NCBI GenBank assembly: GCA_022478985.1
Contig: JAKSZP010000104.1
Coordinates: forward strand, 62,001-126,000
Source of the DNA: Massospora cicadina
Taxonomy: Eukaryota > Entomophthoromycota > Entomophthoromycetes > Entomophthorales > Entomophthoraceae
DNA: 64,000 bases
Direction of reading: 5' to 3'
Shown: positions 46,404-57,322 of the stretch, piece by piece
How the letters are laid out: every line of letters starts with the position of its first letter
Numbering within the stretch: the first letter of the stretch is position 1
Program-made: the position numbers and the translations under genes
Notes under the pieces: model-generated
What the model saw: only the letters and a program-made list of their open reading frames with translations
What the model was told of the DNA's origin: nothing
The model's database searches: none

Positions 46404-48380
46404 ATGGAAAATACTAGCAGCCCTGAAGGCCGATTGACTGGTCAGTTGAGAAGAGTTGCTCAATGGGTTAGTACCTTGCGACACACAACACCACCCTCGC
46501 AGCCTGAGAGGTTAGAACTACGGGCCACATTCCAACTCTCACTCCCTACCTTGATGGAAGCCAATACCAATTTCAGTACAAAAACCTTAACAATGTCATC
46601 CAACAATTGATATATGGCATCTAAACTGTGGGCGCCCACTCCAGCCACTCTCATGCCTCTTCCAGACCTTCTACCATGTGGGACCTCTATGACTCAGCTG
46701 TGCTACCAGCAGGGGAACTTGCCCTGGGACCCAAAAGCTACCTTCATAACTTTGTCCACCCAACTATCCATCACCTACTCCAGCTAGTCGGGTTACACCA
46801 TCAGGAGGTCTCCCGGCAACTGGGACTCACCCAAAACTTACACTCATACATAACAACTTCTATGACGCCACCTCCTCCTTAGTGAACAACAACCATGAAG
46901 CCATTATTGATAACTAATGATTGATCTATGAGTTCCGGGATCAAATTGTAATATTAGACAGCGGAATCTCTGGCTAATTTGAGGATCAGCTGCGTCAAAA
47001 CGCTCAGATCCTTGAGGCAACTTGGAATCAGCATCTCCTCTAAGTCAAAGAACTGGTACAATCCCTGCAACAGCACTAGTGGGAGCTGGCCTCTAATGAC
47101 TACCCCTCCATGAGTGCAGGGCTAGAAGGACCTAGGGGGCCCAAAGGTCCCAAAGGGCGTCAAGGGCCAGAAGGATCAGAGGGACCAGAGGGACCCCGTG
47201 GATCTCAAGGGCCCCAGGCCCTACAGCATCTGGTGATCCCTAAGACCCATGGAGGAGGGATGTGATAACAGCCCTGGCTGCCCAACGTGCTCAAATATAA
47301 AGCGTGGCACTGGGATGCAAACTCCAAGCACATGGGGTCCCCCTCAAGCCTAGGGTCTCCAGCAAGGCATTGGCAGATGAAATGGATAACTTCAGTGCCT
47401 TTACTAAGCTTACAGACGCTCGTATCTCCAAGCTTGAACAAACTTGTCAAAGGTTCAAAACCTGTTTAACCACCCTTGAAGACCAGCTTCACCTTCAGAG
47501 CACCGAAATCCAATCCCTAAAGGAGAAGGTTGCAAATAAGGCTTCTGCTTCCACCCTCATCCGAAATTGGGACTACATACAGTAGGACCTAGAAGGCTTG
47601 TGGTGACACCTGGATCAGTGGGCTCCCCAAGATTATGCGGAAACTGAGATCTTGGAGCTGGTGCCCATCCCTGGCGTTAACACCCTTTCCACTCCTACAT
47701 AACTAACTTTAAGCCTAGTTTTAAGGAAATGTTCACTCTCAGATGGGAAAGAATCGCCTCCTTCCTGTACGCCTATGAAAGTTCCATGGAAGAGGCCACC
47801 AGTCGGCAGAAGGTGAAGCATATCCACTCCTGGCAGACAGCACCACCCAGGAGATCATGAACCCCCATCTGAAGGAGTGTAACACCTGGGAACAGGTCCA
47901 TACAGCCTTAATCCAAGAGTTTGGCAGCAATCAAAGTCTGGCCAACCAAAATCAAGCGTTTATGGACATCCGACTGAATAAAGGGGAAAACCCCAATAGT
48001 TTGCCAACTGTTTTTATGCCCAAGCACAGCCCTTGGTTACTACAAATTGTATCACCCTGGATGACGCTATCACCGCTATCTTTCTGCCTTGGGATCTTAT
48101 CCTGAGGTTCAGATGCATATGATTGGGCAGAAGAATGGGTTTACCTGTATTTGAGAGATCAAGAAAGCACTCAACAAGAACCCTGCCTTGACACTACACT
48201 TTAATGCTATGTCTACAGGCCCCTCTAACCGCCCTAGGGTCCATGTGGTTGAAAACCAGAAGAATTACCGCTCTCAATGCACTACCTGTAATGGTTTCAG
48301 ACAGTGCTAAGGTCTGCTGGAAATGACTTTCCAATGAGGCAGGAAAAGGGCCGTCAGCATGAAGGACGAGGCACTTCATG
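46404..48380 (+). pseudogene. Gypsy-C gag with coiled coil and collagen-like tract
   Basis: Starts MENTSSPEGRLTGQLRRVAQ at 46404. Next, 46628-46880 encodes a helical block ('PTIHHLLQLVGLHHQEVSRQ'). A degenerate coiled coil follows (DQLRQNAQILEATWNQHLL, VKELVQSLQQH), then at 47119-47217 eleven Gly-X-Y triplets. A second coiled coil at 47360-47560 includes 'LADEMDNFSAFTKLTDARIS' and 'LEDQLHLQSTEIQSLKEKVA'. The capsid-like part continues with 'FTLRWERIASFLYAYESSME' near 47730. Stops and frameshifts break it throughout. No zinc knuckle is clear; 'YRSQCTTCN' near 48280 may be its remnant. Confidence 0.8.
47119..47217 (+). repeat. Collagen-like (Gly-X-Y)11 coding tract
   Basis: 99 bases in one frame encode GLE-GPR-GPK-GPK-GRQ-GPE-GSE-GPE-GPR-GSQ-GPQ: 11 uninterrupted triplets with Pro at X in 7 of 11 and charged or Gln residues at every Y. 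Nucleotide repeats such as 'gaaggatcagagggaccaga' suggest growth by short duplications. Confidence 0.93.
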
Positions 48381-48479
48381 CTGAAATCCCTACCCAGCCT
48401 CAAGTATCCTCCTTGAATGAACCTAGAACTGTTGTAACTGAAGGAGGAGTTTCAGTATCCAATGAAAATAAAAAAGTTG

Positions 48480-50362
48480 ATACTTCTTGCTCTTCTTCTG
48501 AAGATTCTCCCATGTTCCTCGTATTACCATCCCAATTCTGAAATCTGGTTACCTGAGTCGCCATCTAGGTCCACAAGATTTTGGTCCTCGCCACATCTGA
48601 CAGTGGCTCCCCCTAAACTTCATATCTTCCAAGCTTATGAAGCGGGTCAAAAACGCTCTGGACCTGCCACACTATATGGAATATGGCATGGCTGAACCAC
48701 AGTGTACCTGATCTATATGAGCTTATTCCTCTCTGCCTTACGGTTTGGGAAGCTTGCTGTGAACACCCCCGTGGTCACTCTAAACAACCTCAGTTATGAC
48801 CTGCTCCTTGGGACTCAGTTCCTTCTGAGACTATTCAGCAGTGCTCCATTATGATGGCGGCTTCCTATCCCTATATGCATCAGGTCCCTCTGATCTTCAA
48901 AACTTCTCATGACTCTAAGATGGAGGTCAAAGCCTGGACCTGTCTACTGGAGAATGAGGACAAAATCAATTGGCTCAAGTATCATTTCAGGGGCTCTGGA
49001 GTCTAGCTGCTCCCTCCTGATGTTGATGGACAGGAAGGCATGCCGATCTACTTGCCTAAGGCGACTACAATAACTCCAAAGTCCCAAGTCATTGCTGACA
49101 CCCGGGTCCATGTCAACGTTCCCTCAGGATAACTATTGGAAATCTGAGGCCTAGACAACCCATCTCCTAAGGAAGTGCTGATCTTCCCTGGGATCCTCAA
49201 TCCAGTGTATGACAAATCTATATCTGTGTTGCTAGCCAACCTTACTGACAAACCCAAAGTCGTAGGTCCAAACAGTCCCACCGCTTATGTCCACCTTAGA
49301 CCAATAGGGGCTGTTGCTGATGTTCGAAGCTTGGGGACTTGAGGGATTTTGGCTTGGAGTTGCCACCCTCAGTTAGTCTAGTCGATGCCAATATTGGGAA
49401 GGACCTCTCAAATGAGCAGCGACATAAGGTCCAGGAGTTGTTGGAGGAATACTCAGACCTACTAACAACCTCAACCTATGATTTCAGAAGAATGAGCGGA
49501 GTCTTACACCATGTGGAAACTGGGGATGCTCCCCCTTTCCAAACTCAGCCTTACCAAAAAGCAAAGTCGAAGAGGCCCAGGTAATGGTGGAACTCAGACA
49601 GCTACTCGACGCTGGACTCCTGGTACCATCGCACATCTTAGGGACTCACCTCTTCTGCTGGTTCAGAAGTAAGACAGCAGGCACTGGGTTGTGATGGATT
49701 ATCAATGACTTAACTCCATCATTAAGAAGGATAATTATCCTCTTTCCCAAATTGACAATTCTCTCCATCTGCTTGCCATTCCAAGTACTTTTTGGCCAAG
49801 GACCTCGCCAGCGGATATTGGTAGGTGAGCTTGCCCCCAAAGACCGAGCCAAGAGTGCTCTCATCGCCAATGAGGGGCTATTTGAGCCTTTTGGATTCCC
49901 CAAGGCCTCTGTAATGCCCCGGCCACTTTCCAGCGTGCCATGGATGGGATCCTTGAAGACTTGAAGCTCTCATGCGTCCTTGTCTACCTGGATGACATTA
50001 CTGTTTTCTCACGGACCTTTAATGGACATATGGAGCTTCTCAGGGAAGTCTTCAAATGGCTTAGGAAGGCCTCTGTCAAGCTCAAGCCTTTGAAGTGCTC
50101 CTTCTTCCAGTCTGAGCTAAAGTTTCTAGGACACAAAGTTTTCAAGTGTGGCATCCAACCTATACCAAACAAACTTGGTGTCATAGAGAAGATGTAATGC
50201 CCTCAAAAGCTTAAGAGATATCCAAGTCTTTCTTGGTATGGTGGGCTATTACTTTCAGTTTATCCCCAGGTTTGCCGACCTAGCTGAGCCACTGCTCTAC
50301 CTCCTACAGAAGAATGTACCATTCGAGTGGCAGCCTGAACAGGATCAAGCTTTTAACACCGT
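48480..50362 (+). pseudogene. Gypsy-C pol, first part: protease and RT
   Basis: The protease C-terminal motif 'NNLSYDLLLGTQFL' is near 48790. The linker before RT reads 'LSNEQRHKVQELLEEYSDLL' (49400). RT: VMDYQ-LNS and KKDNYPL near 49700, 'PQGLCNAPATFQRAMDGILE' in a shifted frame near 49905, an intact YLDD at 49985-49996, 'KLKPLKCSFFQSELKFLGHK' near 50080, then 'WQPEQDQAF' where the RNase H region begins. The frame breaks at 50362, at the edge of the Gypsy-D LTR, and resumes at 57921. Confidence 0.92.
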
Positions 50363-51013
50363 TGAATCTCAGCGATACCAAATGTATCTGCTGAAGGGTT
50401 TTCCCACAGGGTTACGGCCATTGAACAATTGGAACAGATGATATGACAATCGCCTGTTTCTTAGATCACTTGTAAATACTTAATTTATAATAAAACGGGA
50501 GAAATTTCCCCAAGACACTTCTTTATTTTCAATATAATAAATCGGCGAATATTCTTCTAGTACGCTCTCTCTTTCTTCCTAGCTTCCTCCTTTTTCTCTT
50601 CTAAGCCCCCTCTTGTCAATCCTCTCGTTTTTCTCATATCCCAGCAACCCCCATCAGTACCGACTCTTTTTCTTAGTTTATTCATTCCACCATATTATCA
50701 TTGGTTTCAGCTTGTTGTTCTTCAATTCTTTTTTTAGTACTAGATGGTCCCTTGTTCTTCAATTCTTTATTGTCCTGATTTGAGGTGATCCAAATTATCT
50801 TTTGTCAAATGTCAATATTGCCTTATCACCCTATTTGAAGGCAATCTGATATGACCCATTGTAACCCATTATCTCCTCAACTAAGGCGATCAATTACATA
50901 TAGCTTTGAAACATCCTCGGCAGATTCTGTCCATTGAACCTTTGGCAGAATTCCTCCAATGATTCGCTTGGTCATAATGGTGGATTGTCATCCAGTCATA
51001 TAGATTCATGACA
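50363..51013 (-). repeat. Gypsy-D 3' LTR
   Basis: 651 bp; on the minus strand TGTCATGAATCTATATGAC ... GAGATTCA. It is about 40 bp longer than the 5' LTR, largely through the micro-insertion at 50732-50751 and its 17-nt duplication. Confidence 0.93.
50732..50751. repeat. 20-bp micro-insertion flanked by a 17-nt duplication
   Basis: ttttagtactagatggtccc sits between two copies of ttgttcttcaattcttt (50715-50731 and 50752-50768). The 5' LTR of the same element (about 57652) has only one copy and no insert. A similar core recurs in the D2 LTR. Confidence 0.85.
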
Positions 51014-51060
51014 TTACCCCCCCCCTTTGACTGGACAATAAGCTGTACGTCTCTTTTTCC

Positions 51061-52297
51061 TTCAACTCCGTGCAAACCATCATGCGCCAACACTTGCAAG
51101 ATCATAAGTTCACTTTCTTCTACCATCTGTGGCTTGGTGTAGAGTTACCCAACCCAGGCCAAATTCCTACCCTGGTTTCCCTTTCCACCATTTGATGAGG
51201 ATGAGGCTGACGTGGACCTCACAACCGTGCTAACCCAGAAAGAGCTTCTTCCCAAATTCGTCAGCTAATTGGCTTCCCGGAGCGCCCCCTTCAGGGACAA
51301 AGTGGCCCAGCTATGCTGGGGAGGGGAGCGGACCTGAGGGCCTTTGTATAATGAAGCGACCCAGCTCCTGGAAAGCAGCTTTAGTCGCCTATTGCTTCCA
51401 ACTCCTGATTAGACTCATATCGTGGCACTGTCTGTTCAGAGGATGCTGTGCTTTGTGTAGTGGGTGATAGCTAGCTGGTTAGGGTCCTTTCCTGCACTTT
51501 TACCCACTTCCAGTCCCTGGGGTAAACTTCCACAACAACTGGTTAGCTCGCCTTCGCTCTGGAGTCACCGCACCATTCACCACCCTCAGAGCCAATAATC
51601 CATCACAGTAACTTCCCATCATGACGCTCTTAGGTAACTAAATTTTGCATCCCACAACCGCTTTAGGTTCAGGAATAGAGCTACAATGGACAGCCCTTGA
51701 GTAACCTGCTGAGCGGCATTCACTGCAACTGCTCCTTTTCCAATTGTGTATCTGAGCATAGAGGACTTCCTTGTAAAAAATTGCCTGGCGCTGGCCGCAG
51801 CCTTTTCCCCTCAAGCTGAAACTCACCTGCTTACTCTCCAGTCCTTATGACTCTGACCACCTCTGTTGGCATACTTGTTAATTTCCTGTGATCATCAATG
51901 CACGTGGTTGCAAGCTTTGCTCCTAGTGGGGCAAGAACAGTTTTGACTTGATCAACCAGACAAGCTCTCACCACCTCGCCTGTTACCATGGAACCCCAGT
52001 CCATCTTCCTCTTCCAGTCCCATTGCACTGGCCTCCCCTCCTCAGACTAGCGCAGTGGCCCCAGAGTGGATGTCAGCCCCCTTGTTCTCACCTTGGCAGC
52101 CTTTGCCTCCACCCCCAACCCCAGACAATCCCATAGAAACTATGGCACACTCAAAGCAGCGTAAGAAGAAACAAAGAGCCCATCAATCAAAACAAAAGGA
52201 ACACCGCAAAAAGCCAAAAAAGACAGGAAGACAAAGACAGCAATGTGAAAGACCTCAAGTAACAACCCCAATTAAACGTAATAAAACTCTAATATAA
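51061..52297 (+). pseudogene. Possible antisense gene between Gypsy-D pol and 3' LTR, decayed
   Basis: On the + strand, opposite to Gypsy-D, a frame starts near the ATG at 51082 ('MRQHLQDHKFTFFYHLWLGV'), shifts once near 51165, and then one frame continues to the stop at 52295. It reads 'FDEDEADVDLTTVLTQKELL', 'SRSAPFRDKVAQLCWGGER', 'LYNEATQLLESSFSRLLLPT', a Pro/Ser-rich linker and a strongly basic tail (KQRKKKQRAHQSKQKEHRKK). Eleven in-frame stops interrupt about 370 codons, against roughly 17 expected by chance, and the last 116 codons have none. I do not recognise the family. It meets the pol frame tail to tail near 52280. The D2 element has no such segment. Confidence 0.5.
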
Positions 52298-54760
52298 TAT
52301 TTTCTACAAATAAGTTATCAACATCAGCAGTTACACTTTTTTTCCTTTTTTGAGGGGTATAAAACTGCTTATATAACCAAAGGAATTTTGCATGCACCCG
52401 ATTTATAATTTGACCACTTGCAGGATCCTTGATAGTATAAGTGTCAACTCCCATTTTTTCTATTATTTCAAATGGGCTGATCCAAATATTTGCGAGCTTG
52501 TGCTTCCGCCAACCCCATACTGATCATGGAATAGCACCATATCTCCGTCTTTGAACTGTACTAGGCCACTTCGCCATACATGATCAGCAGCCTGATTTTT
52601 GATTTTCTTGGCTAAGCTGAACAAGTACACTTTGATTTGTAACTTAATCAGTGTATTTGTAAGGGTGGTTAAATCATTGAGGATCCATTACGTTGGTGTC
52701 CTCTACACAAGCATATAGCAGCGCAGGCAGAGCAGGGTGCCGTCCATAAAGAAAATCGGAAGGGGCTTTTTCCCATGGCAGAATGGTAGCTTATATTGTA
52801 GGCGAACACCATGGTAGAAAGAAGGGTACTCCAATTGGAGGGTTTATCTGTAAAAAGCTTTGTAGTTATTTCACCAGAGTCCTGTTAACCAGTTCAACCA
52901 TTCCGTTGGACTTGGGGTGATATGGGGTTGTTAGGACCCCGCGGATGGCCATCAATTCGGTGAGCTTGGGTAAAATGTGAGAGGTGAAGTTTGTTCCATT
53001 GTTAGTAAGGATAACTGTGGGCAGCCGTGACGCTGTATGATGCATTTCATTACAAACTTAGCCATAGTAACTGCCCCCAGATCCTGAATGGATTGCGCCT
53101 CAACCCACCTGGTCAAGTGGTCTTTTGCCACCAGGATATACTTAGACCGGTTAGCTCCGGTCGTCAGAGGTCCCACAACATCAATAGAGACTGTATGCCA
53201 AACAAAGCGAGGTTTTACTAACTGGTATGAAGTCTTCTGGTGGAATGGCTTCTACACATGGCACTGGTGGCAGCAAGACAGGGTCTCAAGCACATCAAAT
53301 TACATGCTTTCCCAATAATACCGCAGCCTTAACAATTCTAGAGTTTTCTGGACTCCACCATGGCCAACTGCATGGTAGGCGCTCATAATAATATTTGGGC
53401 GGGTGGAAGGTCTTGGGATATTTATGGTAATGTCCCTATAATCTTATACAATTCCCTGTTTTTTAGGAACGTATTGGTCCTGAGTCCATCTAGTAACTTG
53501 ATAACTTGAGGCGGTTAATCATCGTACTTTCTGATGAGCATTTTGTTAAACATTATGTCGCTTAAAATCCTCTGAAACTGCAAATTTTGGCAATCTTTAT
53601 AAACAATCGGCGTTTTGGTGTTTTGCTCCTGGTCAGTGAGGAATTTCAAAGTCATAAGCTTGCAGCTTAAGAGCCCATCATGCCAGTTGCCCTTCAGGAT
53701 CTCTTAAATTCTGCAGCCAGCACAACTATGCATGATCTGCCATGACTTTAATTTTTACTCCATGCAAGTAGACTCAGGACTGTTTATATGCATAGATCAC
53801 CGCTAAGCACTCTCACTCAGTTACGGTGTAATTCCATTCATGGCAATTCAAGCTACAACTACAGTATGCCACGGGGTGCTCCTCTCCCTCTTCATCCTTC
53901 TGATGCAGGGCTGCCCCAACAGCGGAAAGTGACGCATCCATTTGCACTATAAATTCCTTATTGAAATTAGGGTAGCGCAACATGAGTGCACTAATTAATG
54001 ATGTTTGAAGTGTATCAAAGGCGCATTAGCATTGTTCCATCCATTCAAACATGGTGTCTTTCTTTAGTAGCTCAAACAGAGGAACTCTGATGCAACTGAA
54101 ATTGGATATTAATCATTGGTAATAATCCACCATCCCCAAAAACACCTGAATTTCCCACATAGTTAACTGGCTTAGTCATCTTCTGTTTAGCCTCTACCTT
54201 GGCTGGTTGAGGTCTTAGCCCAGTCGCATCTACCACAAACCCAAGGTACTCAAGCTGATTCTTAAAGAAGTGGCATTTCTGAGGTTTGATTTTAATATTG
54301 GCCTCAGATAGTCGGCGAAATACCTCTTCCAAATGGGTAAGGTGCTCAGTGAACGTGCGAGAGAAGACATTAATATTGTCAAGATACACAAGAACGCACA
54401 ACAGCTTCAGATCACCCATTATGGTGTCCATTGCTCGTTGAAAGGTAGCCAGGGCCTTACATAGCCCTTGTGGCATGCGAGTTGGTTGGAAAAGCCCTTT
54501 TGATGTGATTACAGTGCATTTTTCTTGTTCCACTGTAATCAACTCAACTTGCCAATACCCAGATATCAAATTCATCGCCAATAAGTAGTGAGCTCCACCT
54601 AACCAATACAGCGCATCATCAATATGTGGTAGAGGGTATGAATCTTTTTTGGTGATACTATTGAGCTTTTGGTAGTCAATCACTACGCGGTTAGTGCCAT
54701 CCTTCTTTTAGACAATTAGGACAGGAGAAGCCCACAGACTCTTAGATGGTTCAAGCATTC
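52272..54760 (-). pseudogene. Gypsy-D pol: RT, RNase H, integrase
   Basis: RT 54683-54070: 'MIDYQKLNSITKKDSYPLPH', 'MPQGLCKALATFQRAMDTIM', YLDN (54375-54386) instead of YLDD, and 'KIKPQKCHFFKNQLEYLGFV'. RNase H about 53960-53790: 'FIVQMDASLSAVGAALHQKD' and 'HPVAYCSCSLNCHEWNYTVT'. Integrase 53176 and on: VGPLTTGANRSKYILVAKDH (core, first Asp region lost upstream) and IIQRHGCPQ, then after a frameshift TPYHPKSNGMVE with the catalytic Glu near 52900. The last block, 52454-52272, is 'VDTYTIKDPASGQIINRVHA', an integrase C-terminal SH3-like end. No chromodomain is evident. Confidence 0.9.
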
Positions 54761-55559
54761 CCTGCTCTAGCAGCTTTTCAGTCTCCTCAGTGACAACTTC
54801 TTCAGCTGCCCGTGAATGGTGTATTGATCAAGACCTAATGGGGGGATGATCCCCAGTGTCCAGTTGATGAACAACCCCCCCAAGCGCACCTCAAATCATG
54901 ATCTTCAACCACAAAAATTTCTTTATATTCTTAAAATAAAGCTTCCGCCCGCTCCTTCTGGTCTTCTGATAGCCCCATTATATTCTCCCGCGGTACAACC
55001 ACCATTGCACCAAGATGTGGTTCGATGGGAAGACCAAATTCATCTAGAGAACCAAAACTCATGAATCTGGTTAATCTCCTCAACCGGGTTCATATGTAAA
55101 TACGCTATAATCTGATGGCAGCAGAATTGAATTGGTCTGTTCCGAAGATTTGCTATAAATACCTTGATTTCCCCATGGCCTGGAAGTATGATGCCTGGAG
55201 CCACATGGGGCTCAAGCCGTGATTGCTGATAAGGCCCAATGATCTCCTCATAGAGCCCAGCTGGCACTTCCACCTCTAACTCAGTGTCTACTATTACTTG
55301 ATGTCATGAGGGAATGAATATAGCTCCAGCTGCTCCAAGCGGTAACCCTTGATATCTTCATATCTGATGGAGAAGGGCCCGAGTTTTTTTCTTTTAATAA
55401 ATAATAGCAAACTGGAATCACCCCGTTGCTGTAGGCAAGGTTGATCTGTCCCATATGCCCCAAGCCATTTGGCACTCCGCTAGAGGTGAAATGAATTGCG
55501 ATGCGCTGTCTTAAAATGGCTAGGGTCTCTTCCATCATGTCAGCTACAGCCCCATAGTG

Positions 55560-55913
55560 TCACATAAAGGCAGTCCCAATCAACAGATTATAGTTACTAT
55601 ATGGTAATACCACCTCTAGAGCCACAACAACAATGTATCCTAACTGCAAGGGAAGTGCGCTATATGCTCCCTCAGAGACTGTGGTTTTGGCTCCAGCGGT
55701 CCCATACACCATCTGGTGGTCTATGTCAGGTTTTAATGACAACTTCGCCACCAATTTAGTGGAGACAATATTAATGGGAGTGCCCATATCAATTATAGCG
55801 CATACCTGAGCTTTAGCTACCACAATGTCACAGTAAGTGCATTCTGAGTAAGATGAATGCTGGCTATTAACAATGTGTACGTTCAGTGGTTCATGTTTTC
55901 CCAGGAAACTCAT
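55560..55913 (-). pseudogene. Gypsy-D retropepsin-like protease
   Basis: An open stretch of 117 codons on the minus strand. The active-site triad position reads AIIDMGTPINIVS (Asp at 55788-55790), so the Asp is kept but the usual Ser/Thr after it is Met. The C-terminal motif YNLLIGTAFM matches the hydrophobic-hydrophobic-Gly motif of retropepsins. The protease would cut the Gag-Pol polyprotein in the particle. The linker to RT (55538-54840) is only partly readable. Confidence 0.85.
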
Positions 55914-56099
55914 AATCCTGCACCAATTTTAGGGTATCATGTTACAATAGCTACTGGTAGGGCAACATCTACTCCTCTCGGGGACAAAGCATCTGCAAAC
56001 AGTTCTAACTGGTCTGACGGACTTTGGTCGAACATTTGACAAGCATAAAGCTTTGGTCACTCCAGAGTTTATTTGTCCCCCATCTCTTCAACTTGTGCT

Positions 56100-57322
56100 T
56101 GGGTCAGCACATTTACTCCCCCAACCGGCTGTTGTAGAGAAATGTATCGTCATACTGAGAGGCTTCTGCTACAACTAACACAGTAGGTTCAGTTGGGACG
56201 TTTGAATTCAAGTTAGCGGAAGTAGAGAGTTCCTTATCTACTCCGCTCTGACTTTTCCCTGATAGCCTTGATCCCATTGCATGGGAGGGATACGTCGATT
56301 GGGGCACCATTGTCCCATGTCCCCAGTGTGACCACAATTAAAAAAACTTACTCCATAAGGCCTACGGCTGTGCTTAATATAAGTTGGTCCACTTGATAGG
56401 TGGTTCTGAAAAGAATCGGCGTAATTGGACCTCCATTGGTAGAACGACTGCTGCCAATCAGTGTAGTTAGGGCCTAAACGGTAGTTGCTCAGATGCTGAT
56501 TGGTAGTTAAGGATCGACCGTTGGGCTGTGGTGAGTAACCTGACGGAACCCTCACCAGCTGGTTGACTCCCCCCACATTATTAGGGTTAACAACAGTGAC
56601 AGTGCGGATTTGTTTGGTATTGGGTGGAGGGAAAGTTACAGCTAAGCAACGTACAAACTGAACAAGTTTAAGAAGAGGCACATTGTCCTCCAACAATGGG
56701 ACCATGACATTGTAAAGTTCAGGGTATGGCTTCACCGCTGAGGCCATTGCAATACACACATCAACTTTGGATAAAATCCCTGCCCCAATCAGCACATGTG
56801 CTTCCATCATAAATCACTCAGTGAATGTGGTGAGGTTTCATTTCGCTGAAACCTGATGGTCAAGAACTCGGCTTTTTGCTGCAACATTTTTGCAGCTCTG
56901 CCAAACAACCGCAGCACCATCTCCTTGACTTCTTGGTATGAAACGGAACTAGCTGAGAGGTAACAAACGACTTGATCAGCACTCCTGACATCCAAAGTTG
57001 AGAGCAATAGCTTTAGCCTCCGCCAATCTGAAGTTCCTTGAGTTGAAAACTCAAATCATTGAAAGAACCCATGAATATTTCCTTCTTGATCAGATGGTGG
57101 CAACTTATCACTGTAAACCTTCTGAAGCAACTCATCTTGCCTTTTGAGCACAATATCTAATGCGAGTCTCAGCTCCTCATATGCAATGGGCCCAGAATGT
57201 CGTGCAGATTCCTTATCAAAGCAACCTGGATGTGACATAGCTGGCGGCTGAGTTTTCATTGTATTGTTGTTGGTCAATTGGTCCTTGTAGTGAGCACCAC
57301 TCTTGAATCTTGGCGATTCCAT
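56100..57322 (-). pseudogene. Gypsy-D gag, N-terminus overlapping the LTR
   Basis: The frame opens at an ATG inside the 5' LTR (57322) and reads through the primer-binding site: MESPRFKSGAHYKDQ. Further blocks are 'PIAYEELRLALDIVLKRQDE' (57160), 'SYQEVKEMVLRLFGRAAKML' (56930) and a Gln/Asn/Pro-rich part. The nucleocapsid knuckle reads FFNCGHTGDMGQWCP, where C-x2-C-x4-H-x4-C would be expected: the first Cys is Phe and the His is Asp. An alternative later start is MKTQPPAMSH. There are a few stops, but this is one of the better-kept Gags in the window. Confidence 0.85.
57287..57299 (-). promoter_or_regulatory. Gypsy-D primer-binding site (candidate)
   Basis: TGGTGCTCACTAC on the minus strand, 4 nt after the 5' LTR; identical to the Gypsy-C site. 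Confidence 0.8.

Noticed and set aside
50362..50382. An extra tRNA-like tail after the Gypsy-D 3' LTR, as if primer removal had failed
   Set aside because: The same sequence follows the 5' LTR before the primer-binding site; it is simply the last 20 bp of the LTR, as the shared TGGTGCTCACTAC site and the TSD show.
51014..51026. C-rich run as a simple repeat of interest
   Set aside because: It is the polypurine tract of Gypsy-D seen from the other strand, with a slightly expanded G run.
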